Positions 17,120 through 26,976 are shown, numbered from the stretch's first letter. The stretch: DNA of 64,000 bases from Vibrio sp. Of7-15 (GCF_022347565.1 NZ_JAKRGH010000001.1:1-64000); one strand, 5' to 3'. Notes: generated by a model not told the origin, from the sequence alone. Numbers and translations are program-made.

Positions 17120-18532
17120 ATGGCACTTCATGAGCAGGTAGTGAGTGATTTACGAGCAAAAATTGAACAGAAAGTGTGGCTTCCAGGCGATAAAATATTA
17201 TCGGTCAGAGCGGCGAGCAAACATTACCAGCTTAGTCCGATGACAGTGCTAAAAGCGTATGAGTTATTGGAAGATCAAGGATGGATTCACGCTCGTCCTA
17301 AATCGGGGTATTATGTTAACGCCTATTTAAATCGCTTGCCAGAGCCTGATGTCTCATCGCCAGTAGAACAGTCTGTTTCTATTGAAATCAACGATTATAT
17401 TTTTGATGTTCTGAGGTTATCGAAACTTCCTAACATACTTCCACTAGGTTCCGCATTTCCTGATCCTGAACTTTTTCCTCTTAATGCCATTGGTCGCTCT
17501 ATGTCGTCGGCCATTCGCAATATGGATCCATACAGCACCGTAATGGATTTACCTCCGGGTAATGAAGCGTTGCGCCGTTCTATAGCCCAGCGTTATTTAA
17601 AAGAGGGCATGGATGTTCAACCACAAGATATTGTGATCACATCAGGCGCTATGGATGCTTTGGGCTTAAGTTTACAAGCCGTCACACAGCCGGGAGATTT
17701 AGTCGCGATCGAGTCTCCGGCCTTTTATGGTGCATTACAGGCAATCGAGAGGTTAGGGTTAAAGGCCATCGAGATCCCAACCCATCCACGGCAAGGCATG
17801 TGCATGGATAGCCTGAGCCAAGTGCTTAATAAACATCCAGTCAAAGCTGTGTGGCTAATGAGTAATTTTCAAAACCCAATGGGCTTTTCACTGACTAATG
17901 AGAATAAGCAGCGGCTCATTTCTCTATTGGCGGAGCATCAAATTCCTGCTATTGAAGATGATGTGTATGCAGAGCTGTATTTTGGGGCAGAAAAGCAAAA
18001 ACCACTCAAACATTTTGATTCTGATAGTCATGTTTTGCATTGTTCTTCTTTTTCTAAATGTTTGGCTCCTGGATTCCGTATTGGCTGGGTACTTGCGGGG
18101 AAATACGCGCAAAGAATAGAACGTTTGCAGCTAATGTCGACACTTTCGGTGAGTGTGCCCAGCCAGTTGGCGTTGGCAAACTTCATTCAGCATGGTGGCT
18201 ATGATGCCCATTTACGTCGTTTACGGAAAAATTTGCAGCAACGGCAAAGTAAGGTGTTAGCAGAAATTGAGCAGATATTCCCTTCTGGTACAAAGATTAC
18301 CCGGCCCGCTGGTGGCTATTTTTTATGGCTAGAATTTCCCAAGCAGGTGGATACGAATTTAGTACTACACGAAATGCTATCGGAGTCAGCCAGTATTGCA
18401 CCGGGCAGTATGTTTGCGACGGACGAAAAATATCAGCACTGTTTGCGCATTAATTGCAGTTTCGAATGGGACGAAAAGTGCCAGGTGGCTCTCAAGAAGT
18501 TAAAGAGTGCAGTAGAGAAGCAACTGTTATAG
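17120..18532 (+). CDS. MocR-type regulator (GntR helix-turn-helix fused to aminotransferase fold)
   Basis: 470 aa. The N-terminal winged helix spans about 1-70 (LPGDKILSVRAASKHYQLSP and YELLEDQGWIHARPKSGYYV). A fold-type I PLP domain follows, with NFQNPMGFSL, EDDVYAEL and the PLP-binding Lys near 313 in SSFSKCLAPGFRIGW. MocR proteins are transcription factors that sense PLP or amino-acid adducts. I chose ATG 17120 because AGGA lies 7 nt upstream; the frame opens earlier (17060) without a site. It is divergent from the dctD-like gene. A candidate target is the 67-residue membrane protein downstream, flanked by repeated AGTTAAT dyads. Confidence 0.92.
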   Translation: MALHEQVVSDLRAKIEQKVWLPGDKILSVRAASKHYQLSPMTVLKAYELLEDQGWIHARPKSGYYVNAYLNRLPEPDVSSPVEQSVSIEINDYIFDVLRLSKLPNILPLGSAFPDPELFPLNAIGRSMSSAIRNMDPYSTVMDLPPGNEALRRSIAQRYLKEGMDVQPQDIVITSGAMDALGLSLQAVTQPGDLVAIESPAFYGALQAIERLGLKAIEIPTHPRQGMCMDSLSQVLNKHPVKAVWLMSNFQNPMGFSLTNENKQRLISLLAEHQIPAIEDDVYAELYFGAEKQKPLKHFDSDSHVLHCSSFSKCLAPGFRIGWVLAGKYAQRIERLQLMSTLSVSVPSQLALANFIQHGGYDAHLRRLRKNLQQRQSKVLAEIEQIFPSGTKITRPAGGYFLWLEFPKQVDTNLVLHEMLSESASIAPGSMFATDEKYQHCLRINCSFEWDEKCQVALKKLKSAVEKQLL

Positions 18533-18533
18533 G

Positions 18534-18551
18534 CAGTTAATGCATTAACTG
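18534..18551. repeat. 18-bp perfect palindrome after the MocR gene
   Basis: CAGTTAATGCATTAACTG is its own reverse complement and begins 2 nt after the stop codon. The core AGTTAAT recurs in the inverted pair at 18574-18619, so these may be operator sites. Confidence 0.6.
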
Positions 18552-18573
18552 TCCTACCGTATTTGGCTTTTTA

Positions 18574-18619
18574 CATGATTAACTGCTTATTATTGTTCTT
18601 AAATAGGTAGTTAATCATG
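18574..18619. repeat. 11-bp inverted repeat around the promoter and start of a small gene
   Basis: CATGATTAACT (18574-18584) and AGTTAATCATG (18609-18619) are exact reverse complements 24 bp apart. The right arm includes the start codon of the 67-residue protein, so protein binding or RNA folding here would affect its expression. Confidence 0.55.
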
Positions 18620-18820
18620 AAATCCGAACTAAAACTCATTCCTGTTGCATTACTGAGTGCATTTTTCTGTATTTTCGGGCACCTAATTTTAAGTAAATCT
18701 TTTGTTGGATCTGATTGGGTGGAATACACTGCCGCTCTTATTCCATTTCTATTGATGGCAATAAGCTATGCCTCGGTTCGCTATGTGATTAAGTTAGAAA
18801 AAGACAAAAATGCGGACTAA
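18617..18820 (+). CDS. Small two-helix membrane protein, function unknown
   Basis: 67 aa. There are two hydrophobic segments, about residues 7-27 and 38-58, separated by a short polar loop (SFVGSDWVEY), and a charged C-terminus (KLEKDKNAD). AGGTAG lies 7 nt before the ATG. I do not recognise the family. It lies 84 nt downstream of the MocR-type gene in the same direction, preceded by two AGTTAAT-based inverted repeats; the MocR protein is a plausible controller, but this is inference. Confidence 0.65.
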   Translation: MKSELKLIPVALLSAFFCIFGHLILSKSFVGSDWVEYTAALIPFLLMAISYASVRYVIKLEKDKNAD

Positions 18821-18890
18821 AGTTATGAGTCAGAAGCGAGCATGATCTAACAGCCACCAGCGAGAGTGCCGGTGGCTTGTATTGTGTTCT

Positions 18891-21074
18891 TTAATATTGG
18901 TAAGTAAGGCTTACTTTTACCTCTCTACCAGGTGAAGGAACCCCTTTAGACAGATACGCTTCGTAGTATCTATCTGTCAGGTTATTGACAACGGCACCAA
19001 TAGAAAGCCCATTGACTTGCTGGATATCCCAAACCGCGTATGCATTTTGTAATGTGTAGTGATCACTTTCTGGGTAAGAAAAGTATTTGGTGGTTCCTGT
19101 TTTGGTTTGGGCATCATACCAACGGACTTCCCAGCCGGTACGTAACCCATCAATCCACTCATAGCCTAACCCAAGGTTGATATTTAATGGCGGTGTGCTT
19201 GGGAAATCTTCATCTTCCCCTGAGGAGTCAGATAAACTTCCTTTGTTTTTACCTCGTACATAGCTTGCAGAAAAGTCGCTATAAAAATCATGAATACGGT
19301 ACTGGGCGATGAGTTCAAAACCATGGTTTTTATAACCTTCTAAATTGGTATTCCAACTTTGAATTGCACCACTTTCTTTGTCTAAGTTCTGACCACTTCG
19401 GTTACCAACGTTGTCGCTAACATCATTATAAAAAACAGTGAGTTCTGTGGCTAGAGAGTCGCTGCCAGAAGCTAGCCCATCAACTAGGTTGATGACACTG
19501 GCTTGGTAAGCATGGATACGCGAAACATCGAGATTACGTGCAGTGGCTGCTGCCGTTGCTCTTGGGTATTGAACGGAGTACAAGTTATCAATAGTAGGTG
19601 CTTTTAAAGCATAAGCATAAGAGAAGTTAAGTCTTGTATTTTCAGTGGCCTCGTAGTCAACATCAATACGAGGGCTAACTCCTTTGTGCTTTGTTTCACT
19701 GTAGTCATGCCCAGCGGATGGGGTGTTATAGTCGGGCGCTGCATTACCTTTGCCTTCACTAACAATATATTCATAACGTAATGATGGTGTAATAGTGAGA
19801 GCATCTGTGGCTTGGTAATGGTCGGCTATGTATGCGGCATAAATTGACTGAGTGCCAGAAGGTTCAAAATAAGGGGTATACCAACCATAGTTTTTTGCCT
19901 CTTTTTTAGCGTAAGAAGCGTTAAAGACTAAAGAGTCACGCTCGGTTTTTTGATACTGAAGGCCTGTAACAAGCGTATGATCATTAAACATAGCTTCGTT
20001 ATAGATGTCGACAAAATCTCTCTTGTAGCTCAGCCAAGATTCATGTCCGTAGCTTCCAACTGATACAAACATTTTTTCAAATGCAATATCCGGACGAACC
20101 CAATGGCGATCATTTTCTGAGCGTGCAGCCTTAATATTGAAGTCAATGTAAGGGGTATTTGGCGTGTAGTTGTAAGAAACCGTCGTGGTGTTGTCTTGAT
20201 ATTTGTTGTATACAGTATAAGCGTACTGAGCCGCTTCGAGAGAGCCATATTTTTTAATGTTGTATTCAGAAATGTTAGGCATTTCACCTCGGCGGTTTGC
20301 CCAAGGCTTTCGGCCTTCATCTTTGTATCGAGTGTGGCTGACCTCAAACTGATGAGCATCGTTTTGGTAGCCTACTTTGAGTAGCATGTTCTCTTGTTCA
20401 TACCCTGAATAATCAAGAGACTTACCGTCGCCACCTAACTCAATATCCTCAGAATCAGTTACAGAGCCGTTGGCAAGATAATAGAATCCGGAGTTGCTTT
20501 TGCCATAAAAACTGAGCGTATGGGCATTTACATTACCATTGTCGTTATAACGAGTACCGACGCGGTATCCGAAGCTCTCATTGGCTTTTAAAAGATCGTC
20601 AACTGTTTTGGTTTTTATGCGGATCGAGCCACCAAACTTCCCGTTTATTGAACGGTAGTCATGAGCCCCTTTAATGATCTCTGCTTCCCCGATAAGGAAT
20701 GGGTCGAAGAAAAAAGTACCGTATCTGTATTGTTGAAACCCAATTGGTGCGCCATCAACGAAAACACCAATGTCACTTGGATCATCAAAGCCACGTATAT
20801 TAATACGTTCACCACCAGATCGAGCACCACCATCCAGAGTTGCCCCAGGGACGGAATCGATTAGGGCTGCGAAGTTAGAGTATTGCTGCTCTTCGATTAA
20901 AACCCAGTCAACGGTTGTTTGTCCAGGCTCTGAAATAGTGATTGGTTTATCGTATTTAACACCAATCACTTGCACCTCTTCGTGTGTATTATCTGAAGCA
21001 ATGGCTGAAATTGAGTGAAAAATAGAAAGGGAAAGTAGGCTTACTTTAAAGTAAATAGGTGAATTAACACGCAT
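18891..21074 (-). CDS. TonB-dependent outer-membrane receptor (iron type)
   Basis: 727 aa. Signal peptide of about 26 residues (ending ISAIAS), a TonB-box-like EVQVIGV, a plug domain with INIRGFDDPSDIGVFVDGAP, and a long beta-barrel ending in the outer-membrane signature VSLTYQY. The barrel contains YALKAPTIDNLY, similar to the FRAP-box position of heme receptors, but no convincing NPNL box or intervening His. It could take a ferric siderophore or heme; I cannot decide. A Fur-like box lies about 70 bp upstream, pointing to iron repression. It is divergent from a secreted alpha/beta hydrolase, possibly part of the same uptake function. Confidence 0.92.
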   Translation of the reverse strand: MRVNSPIYFKVSLLSLSIFHSISAIASDNTHEEVQVIGVKYDKPITISEPGQTTVDWVLIEEQQYSNFAALIDSVPGATLDGGARSGGERINIRGFDDPSDIGVFVDGAPIGFQQYRYGTFFFDPFLIGEAEIIKGAHDYRSINGKFGGSIRIKTKTVDDLLKANESFGYRVGTRYNDNGNVNAHTLSFYGKSNSGFYYLANGSVTDSEDIELGGDGKSLDYSGYEQENMLLKVGYQNDAHQFEVSHTRYKDEGRKPWANRRGEMPNISEYNIKKYGSLEAAQYAYTVYNKYQDNTTTVSYNYTPNTPYIDFNIKAARSENDRHWVRPDIAFEKMFVSVGSYGHESWLSYKRDFVDIYNEAMFNDHTLVTGLQYQKTERDSLVFNASYAKKEAKNYGWYTPYFEPSGTQSIYAAYIADHYQATDALTITPSLRYEYIVSEGKGNAAPDYNTPSAGHDYSETKHKGVSPRIDVDYEATENTRLNFSYAYALKAPTIDNLYSVQYPRATAAATARNLDVSRIHAYQASVINLVDGLASGSDSLATELTVFYNDVSDNVGNRSGQNLDKESGAIQSWNTNLEGYKNHGFELIAQYRIHDFYSDFSASYVRGKNKGSLSDSSGEDEDFPSTPPLNINLGLGYEWIDGLRTGWEVRWYDAQTKTGTTKYFSYPESDHYTLQNAYAVWDIQQVNGLSIGAVVNNLTDRYYEAYLSKGVPSPGREVKVSLTYQY

Positions 21075-21141
21075 AACAACAACTTATAGTATTTATTTGG
21101 ATGCGAATTATATAAATGCCGACGGATATTACAACATCAAA

Positions 21142-21156
21142 TGATAATTATTATTG
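21142..21156. promoter_or_regulatory. Fur-like box upstream of the TonB-dependent receptor
   Basis: TGATAATTATTATTG matches 13 of 15 positions of the 7-1-7 Fur core TGATAAT-N-ATTATCA. It lies 68 bp upstream of the receptor start, in an AT-rich divergent region of 361 bp (21075-21435) with no gene of its own. Confidence 0.6.
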
Positions 21157-21435
21157 TTTATATTTTGTGTTTATTGGTGTTTTTTGCTGAGTTGTTCTTA
21201 TTTTGTGGTCGTTAATGTTATTTTTTGGTTTTTTAAGGAGGACTTGGGAATGTATAGTTGCCAAGGAGTTGTTTTCTTGAATGCTTTTGTTTTCATGCTA
21301 TTAAGCTTTTCAATTATTTAATAAGCAACTGGTTGTCTTTTACCTTTTTTCTACATGGTTCTGCCTATTATTCATTTCAACAATGATTTTAGATTATTTC
21401 GTCAATGTTGAATTAGATAATAAAAAGGCTACCCT

Positions 21436-22689
21436 ATGAAAAAATTGCTGATTTCTACCTTTATCGCGTTGTCTTTTAGTACCGCCGTTAGTGCTGTTGA
21501 TCAAAATAAAAACATAAATGCCCATAAAGATTTTCGTGGTGAAGCCCTTGTCGTTGAAGGGCAAGAAAGTTGGTATCGAGAGCTACGTTTGGACGATTGG
21601 GTTTCCCTTGGCTTACCACAGGCCGATATTGATGGCGTATTAGAAAACGTTAAGGGCAGCGGAAAGCTACGTGATGAAGCGAATTTAGACGCACCGGGTT
21701 TTTGGACTTATGAGTTTTCAAAACAAGCTGAGATAGTTTTTGATCGGGCGCTAAAGCACTCATTTTTAGTTTCCTCGACGAAAGAAGCAGAAAAAGTAGC
21801 GAATGAATTTCAAAAAGCCTCTGTATTGTGGATGATTGCTAGCTATCCGAATTTACACCAAGCCAATGAGCTCGCAGCGCTAGACAAATCGGTAACGGCT
21901 TATATTAAAGCGGCAATGATGCGTGGTGAAAACGTAGAACGAGTACACATGCCCTTATCAGATAGTTTGGTATACCCTACGACTATCACTGGATTATTGC
22001 ATTTACCAAAAGGAGTGGAAAAAGCCCCTGTTATCTTATGGACTGGTGGGGTTGACAAAACTTTGGTTGAGCATCGTTCACAGTTTATGGAAGCGCTGAA
22101 CAAAGGTTTTGCAGTATTAACGTTTGATATACCCGGAGCCGGATTGAATACCAACATCGTGATGGAACTTGGCAAAGAAGACCAAGCCCACCAAGCGGCG
22201 TTGGCTTATGCAAAATCAGATGGTCGTTTAGATAAAAAACGTATTGGTGCGTTATCGTCGTCTGGCGGTGGTATTCCATTAATGGAGTTTGCGTTTAAAC
22301 AAAAAGAGCTAAAAGCGGTTGTGGCTCGTTGTGCGGTTGTCGATGGAGTGTTAACAAAACCGTTCTTGTTTCCTAAGTTGCCTTTAATGACTGCGCAATC
22401 TTTTGGTCAGCGTGTGGGGGCAGATATTCATGATCTCTCTTCCTATGGAGACATTACCATTCCTCTGTCGTTAAAAACCAAAGGGTATTTTGATGGTAAG
22501 CCAAGAATGGAAACGCCATTGTTAGTGATTAATACGTCCGGCGATATGGTGGCTTCTCCGGAGGACATGAAAAAAACCGCTGCACTATCTAGTAGCAGTG
22601 AAATTAAATTCTTTGGTGATGATGGACATTGCCCAGATGGTAAGGCGGCAGAGCAGGCTATCGTGAGTTTCTTAACTCGGAATATCTAG
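21436..22689 (+). CDS. Secreted alpha/beta hydrolase, FrsA-like
   Basis: 417 aa. Signal peptide of about 20 residues (ending AVSA before VDQ), a helical N-terminal region, then an alpha/beta-hydrolase core resembling the FrsA/DUF1100 esterase family. The likely triad is Ser276 (in LSSSGGG), Asp370 (TSGDMVAS) and His398 (DDGHCPDG). The nucleophile elbow is S-S-S-G-G rather than the usual G-x-S-x-G. AAGG lies 8 nt before the ATG. FrsA itself is cytoplasmic, so an exported relative is notable. Next to a Fur-boxed receptor it might be a periplasmic esterase acting on a ferric ligand; the substrate is unproven. Confidence 0.82.
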   Translation: MKKLLISTFIALSFSTAVSAVDQNKNINAHKDFRGEALVVEGQESWYRELRLDDWVSLGLPQADIDGVLENVKGSGKLRDEANLDAPGFWTYEFSKQAEIVFDRALKHSFLVSSTKEAEKVANEFQKASVLWMIASYPNLHQANELAALDKSVTAYIKAAMMRGENVERVHMPLSDSLVYPTTITGLLHLPKGVEKAPVILWTGGVDKTLVEHRSQFMEALNKGFAVLTFDIPGAGLNTNIVMELGKEDQAHQAALAYAKSDGRLDKKRIGALSSSGGGIPLMEFAFKQKELKAVVARCAVVDGVLTKPFLFPKLPLMTAQSFGQRVGADIHDLSSYGDITIPLSLKTKGYFDGKPRMETPLLVINTSGDMVASPEDMKKTAALSSSSEIKFFGDDGHCPDGKAAEQAIVSFLTRNI

Positions 22690-22721
22690 TTCTTATTTTC
22701 GTTATTCTTGACAGTCATTGG

Positions 22722-22775
22722 CCTCGTCCATTTGCGGGGCTGTTATCTCACCCCCGTTTATGTTTTCTCCTCCCT
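22722..22775. promoter_or_regulatory. MalT-like boxes upstream of the amylase gene
   Basis: On the minus strand GGACGAGG (22722-22729) and AGGGAGGAGA (22766-22775) resemble the MalT box GGGGA(T/G)GAGG; the second matches 8 of 10. They lie about 100-155 bp upstream of the amylase start. Assigned by eye. Confidence 0.4.
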
Positions 22776-22878
22776 TTTCTTACGCCTTAAAACGATGTTT
22801 GAAGGATGGTTTCATTGAACGCTCGCTGTTTAATAATTCATCGGTACCCTTACATTTATAATAAATAAGGAAATAACC

Positions 22879-24906
22879 GTGAATAATAGGATAGTTAAAT
22901 CCACATTGGCTGTTGCCATAGCCTCAGGCATGCTACTGGGTTGCAGTAGCTCAGAGCCTGCATTAGAGCATTCTTCTTTTGCCAATAATACCTATCAGTG
23001 TGATGTTCAAACCCACCAAGCTGCAAATGATTTACGTATTTATCAAATAATGACTGAAAGTTTTGTCGATGGTGATCCCAGTATTGGTCATGGTACCGGG
23101 TATGGAACTAGTCATCATCATGGTGATATTCAAGGAATTATCGACTCTTTAGATTATATTCAGTCGCTTGGAGTAAATGCGATTTGGCTAACTCCTATTT
23201 TTGATTCCATACCCGTCGAAGGTCAAGACCATTGGGCTGATAGACTCGATGCCACTGGCTACTTTACTAGCAACTATTTCGCGATTGATCCGAGATTCGG
23301 AACCATGGAAAAAGCCAAAGAGCTGGTAGAAAAAGCCCACGAAAAAGGCTTGTATGTGTTCTTTGATGGTGTGTTTGGGCACCATAAAGACAATGTGGTT
23401 CCTTCGCCAAATGGATTATTACCTGAAGGTGAAAACAATCCGGTTAGTTACCCTGAAAGCTTGGCGTTTTATCAAGAAGTGGCAACATATTGGATAAAAG
23501 AGCTCAAGATTGATGGCTGGCGTTTGGATCAAGCGTATCAAGTACCAACGGATGCGTGGGTAGAGCTTCGTAAGAGTGTCGATCAAGCATCAAAAAGCGT
23601 TACTTATACGAACCATGAAGGTAAAGAAGTGAATCCACTCGGTTACATGGTGGCTGAAATCTGGAATAACGAAAATTACATTACGGAAACAGGTTATGGT
23701 GAGACGGGATCGCCAGCACTGTGCTCTGCGTTTGATTTTCCTGTTCGATACCGCGTTGTGGAAACCTTTGCTGTGAATGAAAATGGCATTGGTGCGAAAG
23801 GCGGGCAGTGGTTAGATCAGGGCATGGATTTGCACAGTGTGTACCCAGATCATGCCAAACCTAATTTGATGTTAGGCAATCACGATTTAGTTCGCTTTGG
23901 TGATTTATTACAGCGTGGTGGTATTGCGGAACCAGAAAGTGATGAGTATTGGCAGCGTCATAAAGCGGCATTGTCCTTTCAAGCGGCGTACAGTGGCCCT
24001 ATCACCTTGTATTACGGCGATGAGATAGGGGATCAAACAAAGAATTTTGCGGCGAAAAGAAATCAAGAAACCTGTGCGATAGCGGGTTATTGTGATGATC
24101 ATGTGGCCCGTACTAGTGCCAAGATTGAGGGCGTGACTGCACCATTAACAGCCCAGCAAACCGATCTAAAAAACTACGTTACTGCGTTAATGGCATTGCG
24201 AGTGGAACACCCTGCCTTATCTCAAGGAAAGCGTACCAATGTGCTTGCGACGTCTTCCGCGTATGTTGATCACAAGCAAGCTAAAAATGATGCTGTGCTT
24301 TATATGGTGAGTACCCAAGATGGAGCGCAGAAAATAGAGCTGATTGGTGCAGAGGTTGGTTCGAAAGGGGCGTTGGTGGACTTAATGTCTGGTGAGCGTT
24401 TTGAGTTAAATAATGGCTCCTACCAGATCCCATTAAACGGTTTCCAAGCTCGCTTCTTAGATATCCTATCTCCAACAGATCTAACGGTTCAATTAGATCA
24501 GGCAGAGAGTGTACTGGCTGGTGAGGGATTTATGGCGCAGTGTGATAATCCTACCCTTGAAGGAGGGCCAATGTCTGATTCATTGTATGTTGTTGGCGAT
24601 TTCTTAGATTCAGGTTGGCAACATAAAACGTTCAGACAGTTTGACTATAAAGGCAATAATACTTACCAAGTGGTGGTGGATGAAAAAGCCGGTGGATTTC
24701 GAACTCAGTTTGCCAGTAAAAACTGGAACCCTCAATTTACTGCCGATGGGTTAGAGCTAGGTCTTGGAAAAGAAGGTAGCTTGAAAAGAGGTGGTTACGG
24801 AAAAGACACTGCGGTTGTTTTCCCTGAGGCTGGGCGTTATGTATGGAGCCTGTCATTTACTGATGGTGGTGAGCCGCTAAATATAATGGTATCAAAGTGC
24901 CTGTAA
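22879..24906 (+). CDS. Lipoprotein alpha-amylase (GH13)
   Basis: 675 aa. Lipoprotein signal with the lipobox MLLGC (Cys22), so the enzyme is membrane anchored, probably at the outer membrane. The GH13 barrel has GVNAIWLTPIFD, nucleophile Asp217 in GWRLDQAYQ, acid/base Glu260 in VAEIWNN and transition-state Asp336 in GNHDLVRF. A C-terminal beta domain of about 110 residues (SDSLYVVGDFL onwards) looks like a starch-binding module. GTG start with AAGGAAA about 8 nt upstream. It would release maltodextrins for LamB and MalEFGK, encoded downstream. MalT-like boxes precede it. Confidence 0.94.
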   Translation: MNNRIVKSTLAVAIASGMLLGCSSSEPALEHSSFANNTYQCDVQTHQAANDLRIYQIMTESFVDGDPSIGHGTGYGTSHHHGDIQGIIDSLDYIQSLGVNAIWLTPIFDSIPVEGQDHWADRLDATGYFTSNYFAIDPRFGTMEKAKELVEKAHEKGLYVFFDGVFGHHKDNVVPSPNGLLPEGENNPVSYPESLAFYQEVATYWIKELKIDGWRLDQAYQVPTDAWVELRKSVDQASKSVTYTNHEGKEVNPLGYMVAEIWNNENYITETGYGETGSPALCSAFDFPVRYRVVETFAVNENGIGAKGGQWLDQGMDLHSVYPDHAKPNLMLGNHDLVRFGDLLQRGGIAEPESDEYWQRHKAALSFQAAYSGPITLYYGDEIGDQTKNFAAKRNQETCAIAGYCDDHVARTSAKIEGVTAPLTAQQTDLKNYVTALMALRVEHPALSQGKRTNVLATSSAYVDHKQAKNDAVLYMVSTQDGAQKIELIGAEVGSKGALVDLMSGERFELNNGSYQIPLNGFQARFLDILSPTDLTVQLDQAESVLAGEGFMAQCDNPTLEGGPMSDSLYVVGDFLDSGWQHKTFRQFDYKGNNTYQVVVDEKAGGFRTQFASKNWNPQFTADGLELGLGKEGSLKRGGYGKDTAVVFPEAGRYVWSLSFTDGGEPLNIMVSKCL

Positions 24907-24962
24907 TATAGACGGGCAGAGACGATAAAAGTCTTAGATAAGAACAAAAAGTAAAAGATAAG

Positions 24963-24994
24963 AAAACGGAGCTGATACTGAGCTCCGTTTTTTT
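24963..24994 (+). terminator. Bidirectional terminator between amylase and debranching enzyme
   Basis: AAAACGGAGCT / AGCTCCGTTTT stem with a 7-nt loop and a T-run. It serves two convergent genes. Confidence 0.88.
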
Positions 24995-25002
24995 GTTGTT
25001 TC

Positions 25003-26976
25003 CTACTTGGCTTTAGTTATTGGTGCTTTATAGCGTAAAACAGCCATAGAGACAGGTGGAAGCAAGTACTCTCTCGATGCTGAACGTTCTATTACCTCAT
25101 CATCATTAGTATCACAGATGACCACCCATTCTTGCTCGCTTTCATTGGGTAAAGTAAATCGAGAAGGCACTTTTGATTGATTAACCAACAGCAGCAACTC
25201 ATCACCTTGCTTGAATAAACCCATATGAAGAGCAAGGCACTCTTTATCATGCCAATCATCATGCACCATGTGATCCCCACTTGGACGCAGCCATTGAATA
25301 CGATGATGACCACGACCTTCACCGCTGAATGATTCGATAAACGGTATCATCCACTGTTTTCTAGCTTGGATCATATCAGCCAACCACTGTTTAAAGGCTT
25401 GTTGGGTTTCTGTTAGCTCCCAGCTTGGCCAGCTTATTTCATTGTCTTGGCAATACGCATTATTGTTACCACCTTGAGTGTGAGAAAGGCTGTCTGAAGC
25501 GAGTAAATGAGGAATACCAAAGCTAAACAACAATGTGGTGATTAAATTACGCTTTTGTTTTTCTCGAATTGCAATAATGCTGGCACGGTTAGTTTCGCCT
25601 TCAACCCCGTAATTATCAGAGCGGTTATCACCGTGGCCATCTCTGTTCTCTTCGCCATTTGCTTCATTGTGTTTCTGCTTATAAGAAACCAAGTCTTGCA
25701 GCGTGTAACCGTCATGGTAGCTAATGTAATTGACCGTGAGTTTTTGTGGCCAGCGCCCGGCACTGAACAGATCGCGCGAGCCCATAATACGAGTGGCAAA
25801 TTCTTTTAGGTAGCCTTTATCACCACGCCAGAAACTGCGAATGGAATCTCTGAACTTGTCGTTACACTCATTCCAACCGTCAGGGAAGTAGCCAAGTTGG
25901 TAACCATCTGGGCCAATATCCCAAGGCTCTGCAATGAGCTTTGTTTGGCGCAAAGTTGGGTCTTGTGCTACTGCTTTAAAAAAGCCGCAATACATATCAA
26001 AATGATCGCGTTTACGGCCCAAAGTCGCAGCCAGATCGAAGCGGAAGCCATCAATGTGATATTCATTTACCCAGTGGCGCAAGCTGTCCATGACTAAATT
26101 AATGCTGGCTTGGTGAGTCATATCAACGGTGTTACCACAGCCCGTGTAATTAATATGGTGGTGGTCTGCTTGTAGGTAGTAATGTTTATCTAGGGCTTTT
26201 AAGTTAAATATTGGTCCGCCATCACCACTTTCAGCGGTATGGTTAAAGACCACATCGAGCACAACTTCAATGCCATTACGGTGCAATTCTCGAATGGCGG
26301 TTTTCAGCTCGACGACAGCATCTTCGTTGGCATAACGGGGATCTGGGGCCATGAAGGTGAGTGGGTTATACCCCCAATAGTTGACTTTATCCATGTTCAG
26401 AAGGTGTGGCTCATGCATACAAGCCGCGACAGGAAGAAGTTGTATGGTGGTGATGCCTTGAGATTTTAAAAACGCAATATTGGCAGGATCTGCTAAACCT
26501 AAATACGTACCTTGGTGTTGGGCACTGACGTTTGGGTTTTGTTTTGTGAACCCTTTGGCATGGGTTTCAAAAAGTAGGGTTTCATGTAATGGAATGCGAG
26601 GCCGGGTTGTTTCTTGCCAATCAAAGGTGGTATCGGTGACAACCGCTTTGCAAAATTGCCAGCTTTTTTCGGCGCTATATGGCGTTTTATAATGTGGCGC
26701 TTTATCTAAAGCGTAGGCGTAGGGGTCGATGAGTATCCATTCTTCCCCATGAATCTTTGACATGTAGCCATATTTTTGTCCGGCTTTAATGCCTTCAATA
26801 AATATATGCCTAATTCCAGAATAGTTATTTTTTAGTTTATAAATCTTTTTATTGTTATCTTCATCAAATAAGACCAAAGATAAATTAGAGCTATCAGGGG
26901 CATGAATTGAAAAATTACAACCTTGATCACATAATGTAGCCCCTAAAGGGTACGGGCGAGAGTTGACATTAGACAT
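25003..26976 (-). CDS. glgX: GlgX-type glycogen/maltodextrin debranching enzyme
   Basis: 657 aa, the usual GlgX length. N-terminal carbohydrate-binding module (RPYPLGATLCDQGCNFSIHA), then a GH13 barrel with VNYWGYNPLTF, VVLDVVFNHTAE, nucleophile Asp in GFRFDLAATLG, acid/base Glu in LIAEPWDIG and ISYHDGYTLQDL. No signal peptide, so it is cytoplasmic; it cleaves alpha-1,6 branches of limit dextrins or glycogen. It lies between the amylase and lamB and is divergent from lamB across a 371-bp region with MalT-like boxes. Pullulanase-like activity on imported dextrins is possible. Confidence 0.92.
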   Translation of the reverse strand: MSNVNSRPYPLGATLCDQGCNFSIHAPDSSNLSLVLFDEDNNKKIYKLKNNYSGIRHIFIEGIKAGQKYGYMSKIHGEEWILIDPYAYALDKAPHYKTPYSAEKSWQFCKAVVTDTTFDWQETTRPRIPLHETLLFETHAKGFTKQNPNVSAQHQGTYLGLADPANIAFLKSQGITTIQLLPVAACMHEPHLLNMDKVNYWGYNPLTFMAPDPRYANEDAVVELKTAIRELHRNGIEVVLDVVFNHTAESGDGGPIFNLKALDKHYYLQADHHHINYTGCGNTVDMTHQASINLVMDSLRHWVNEYHIDGFRFDLAATLGRKRDHFDMYCGFFKAVAQDPTLRQTKLIAEPWDIGPDGYQLGYFPDGWNECNDKFRDSIRSFWRGDKGYLKEFATRIMGSRDLFSAGRWPQKLTVNYISYHDGYTLQDLVSYKQKHNEANGEENRDGHGDNRSDNYGVEGETNRASIIAIREKQKRNLITTLLFSFGIPHLLASDSLSHTQGGNNNAYCQDNEISWPSWELTETQQAFKQWLADMIQARKQWMIPFIESFSGEGRGHHRIQWLRPSGDHMVHDDWHDKECLALHMGLFKQGDELLLLVNQSKVPSRFTLPNESEQEWVVICDTNDDEVIERSASREYLLPPVSMAVLRYKAPITKAK

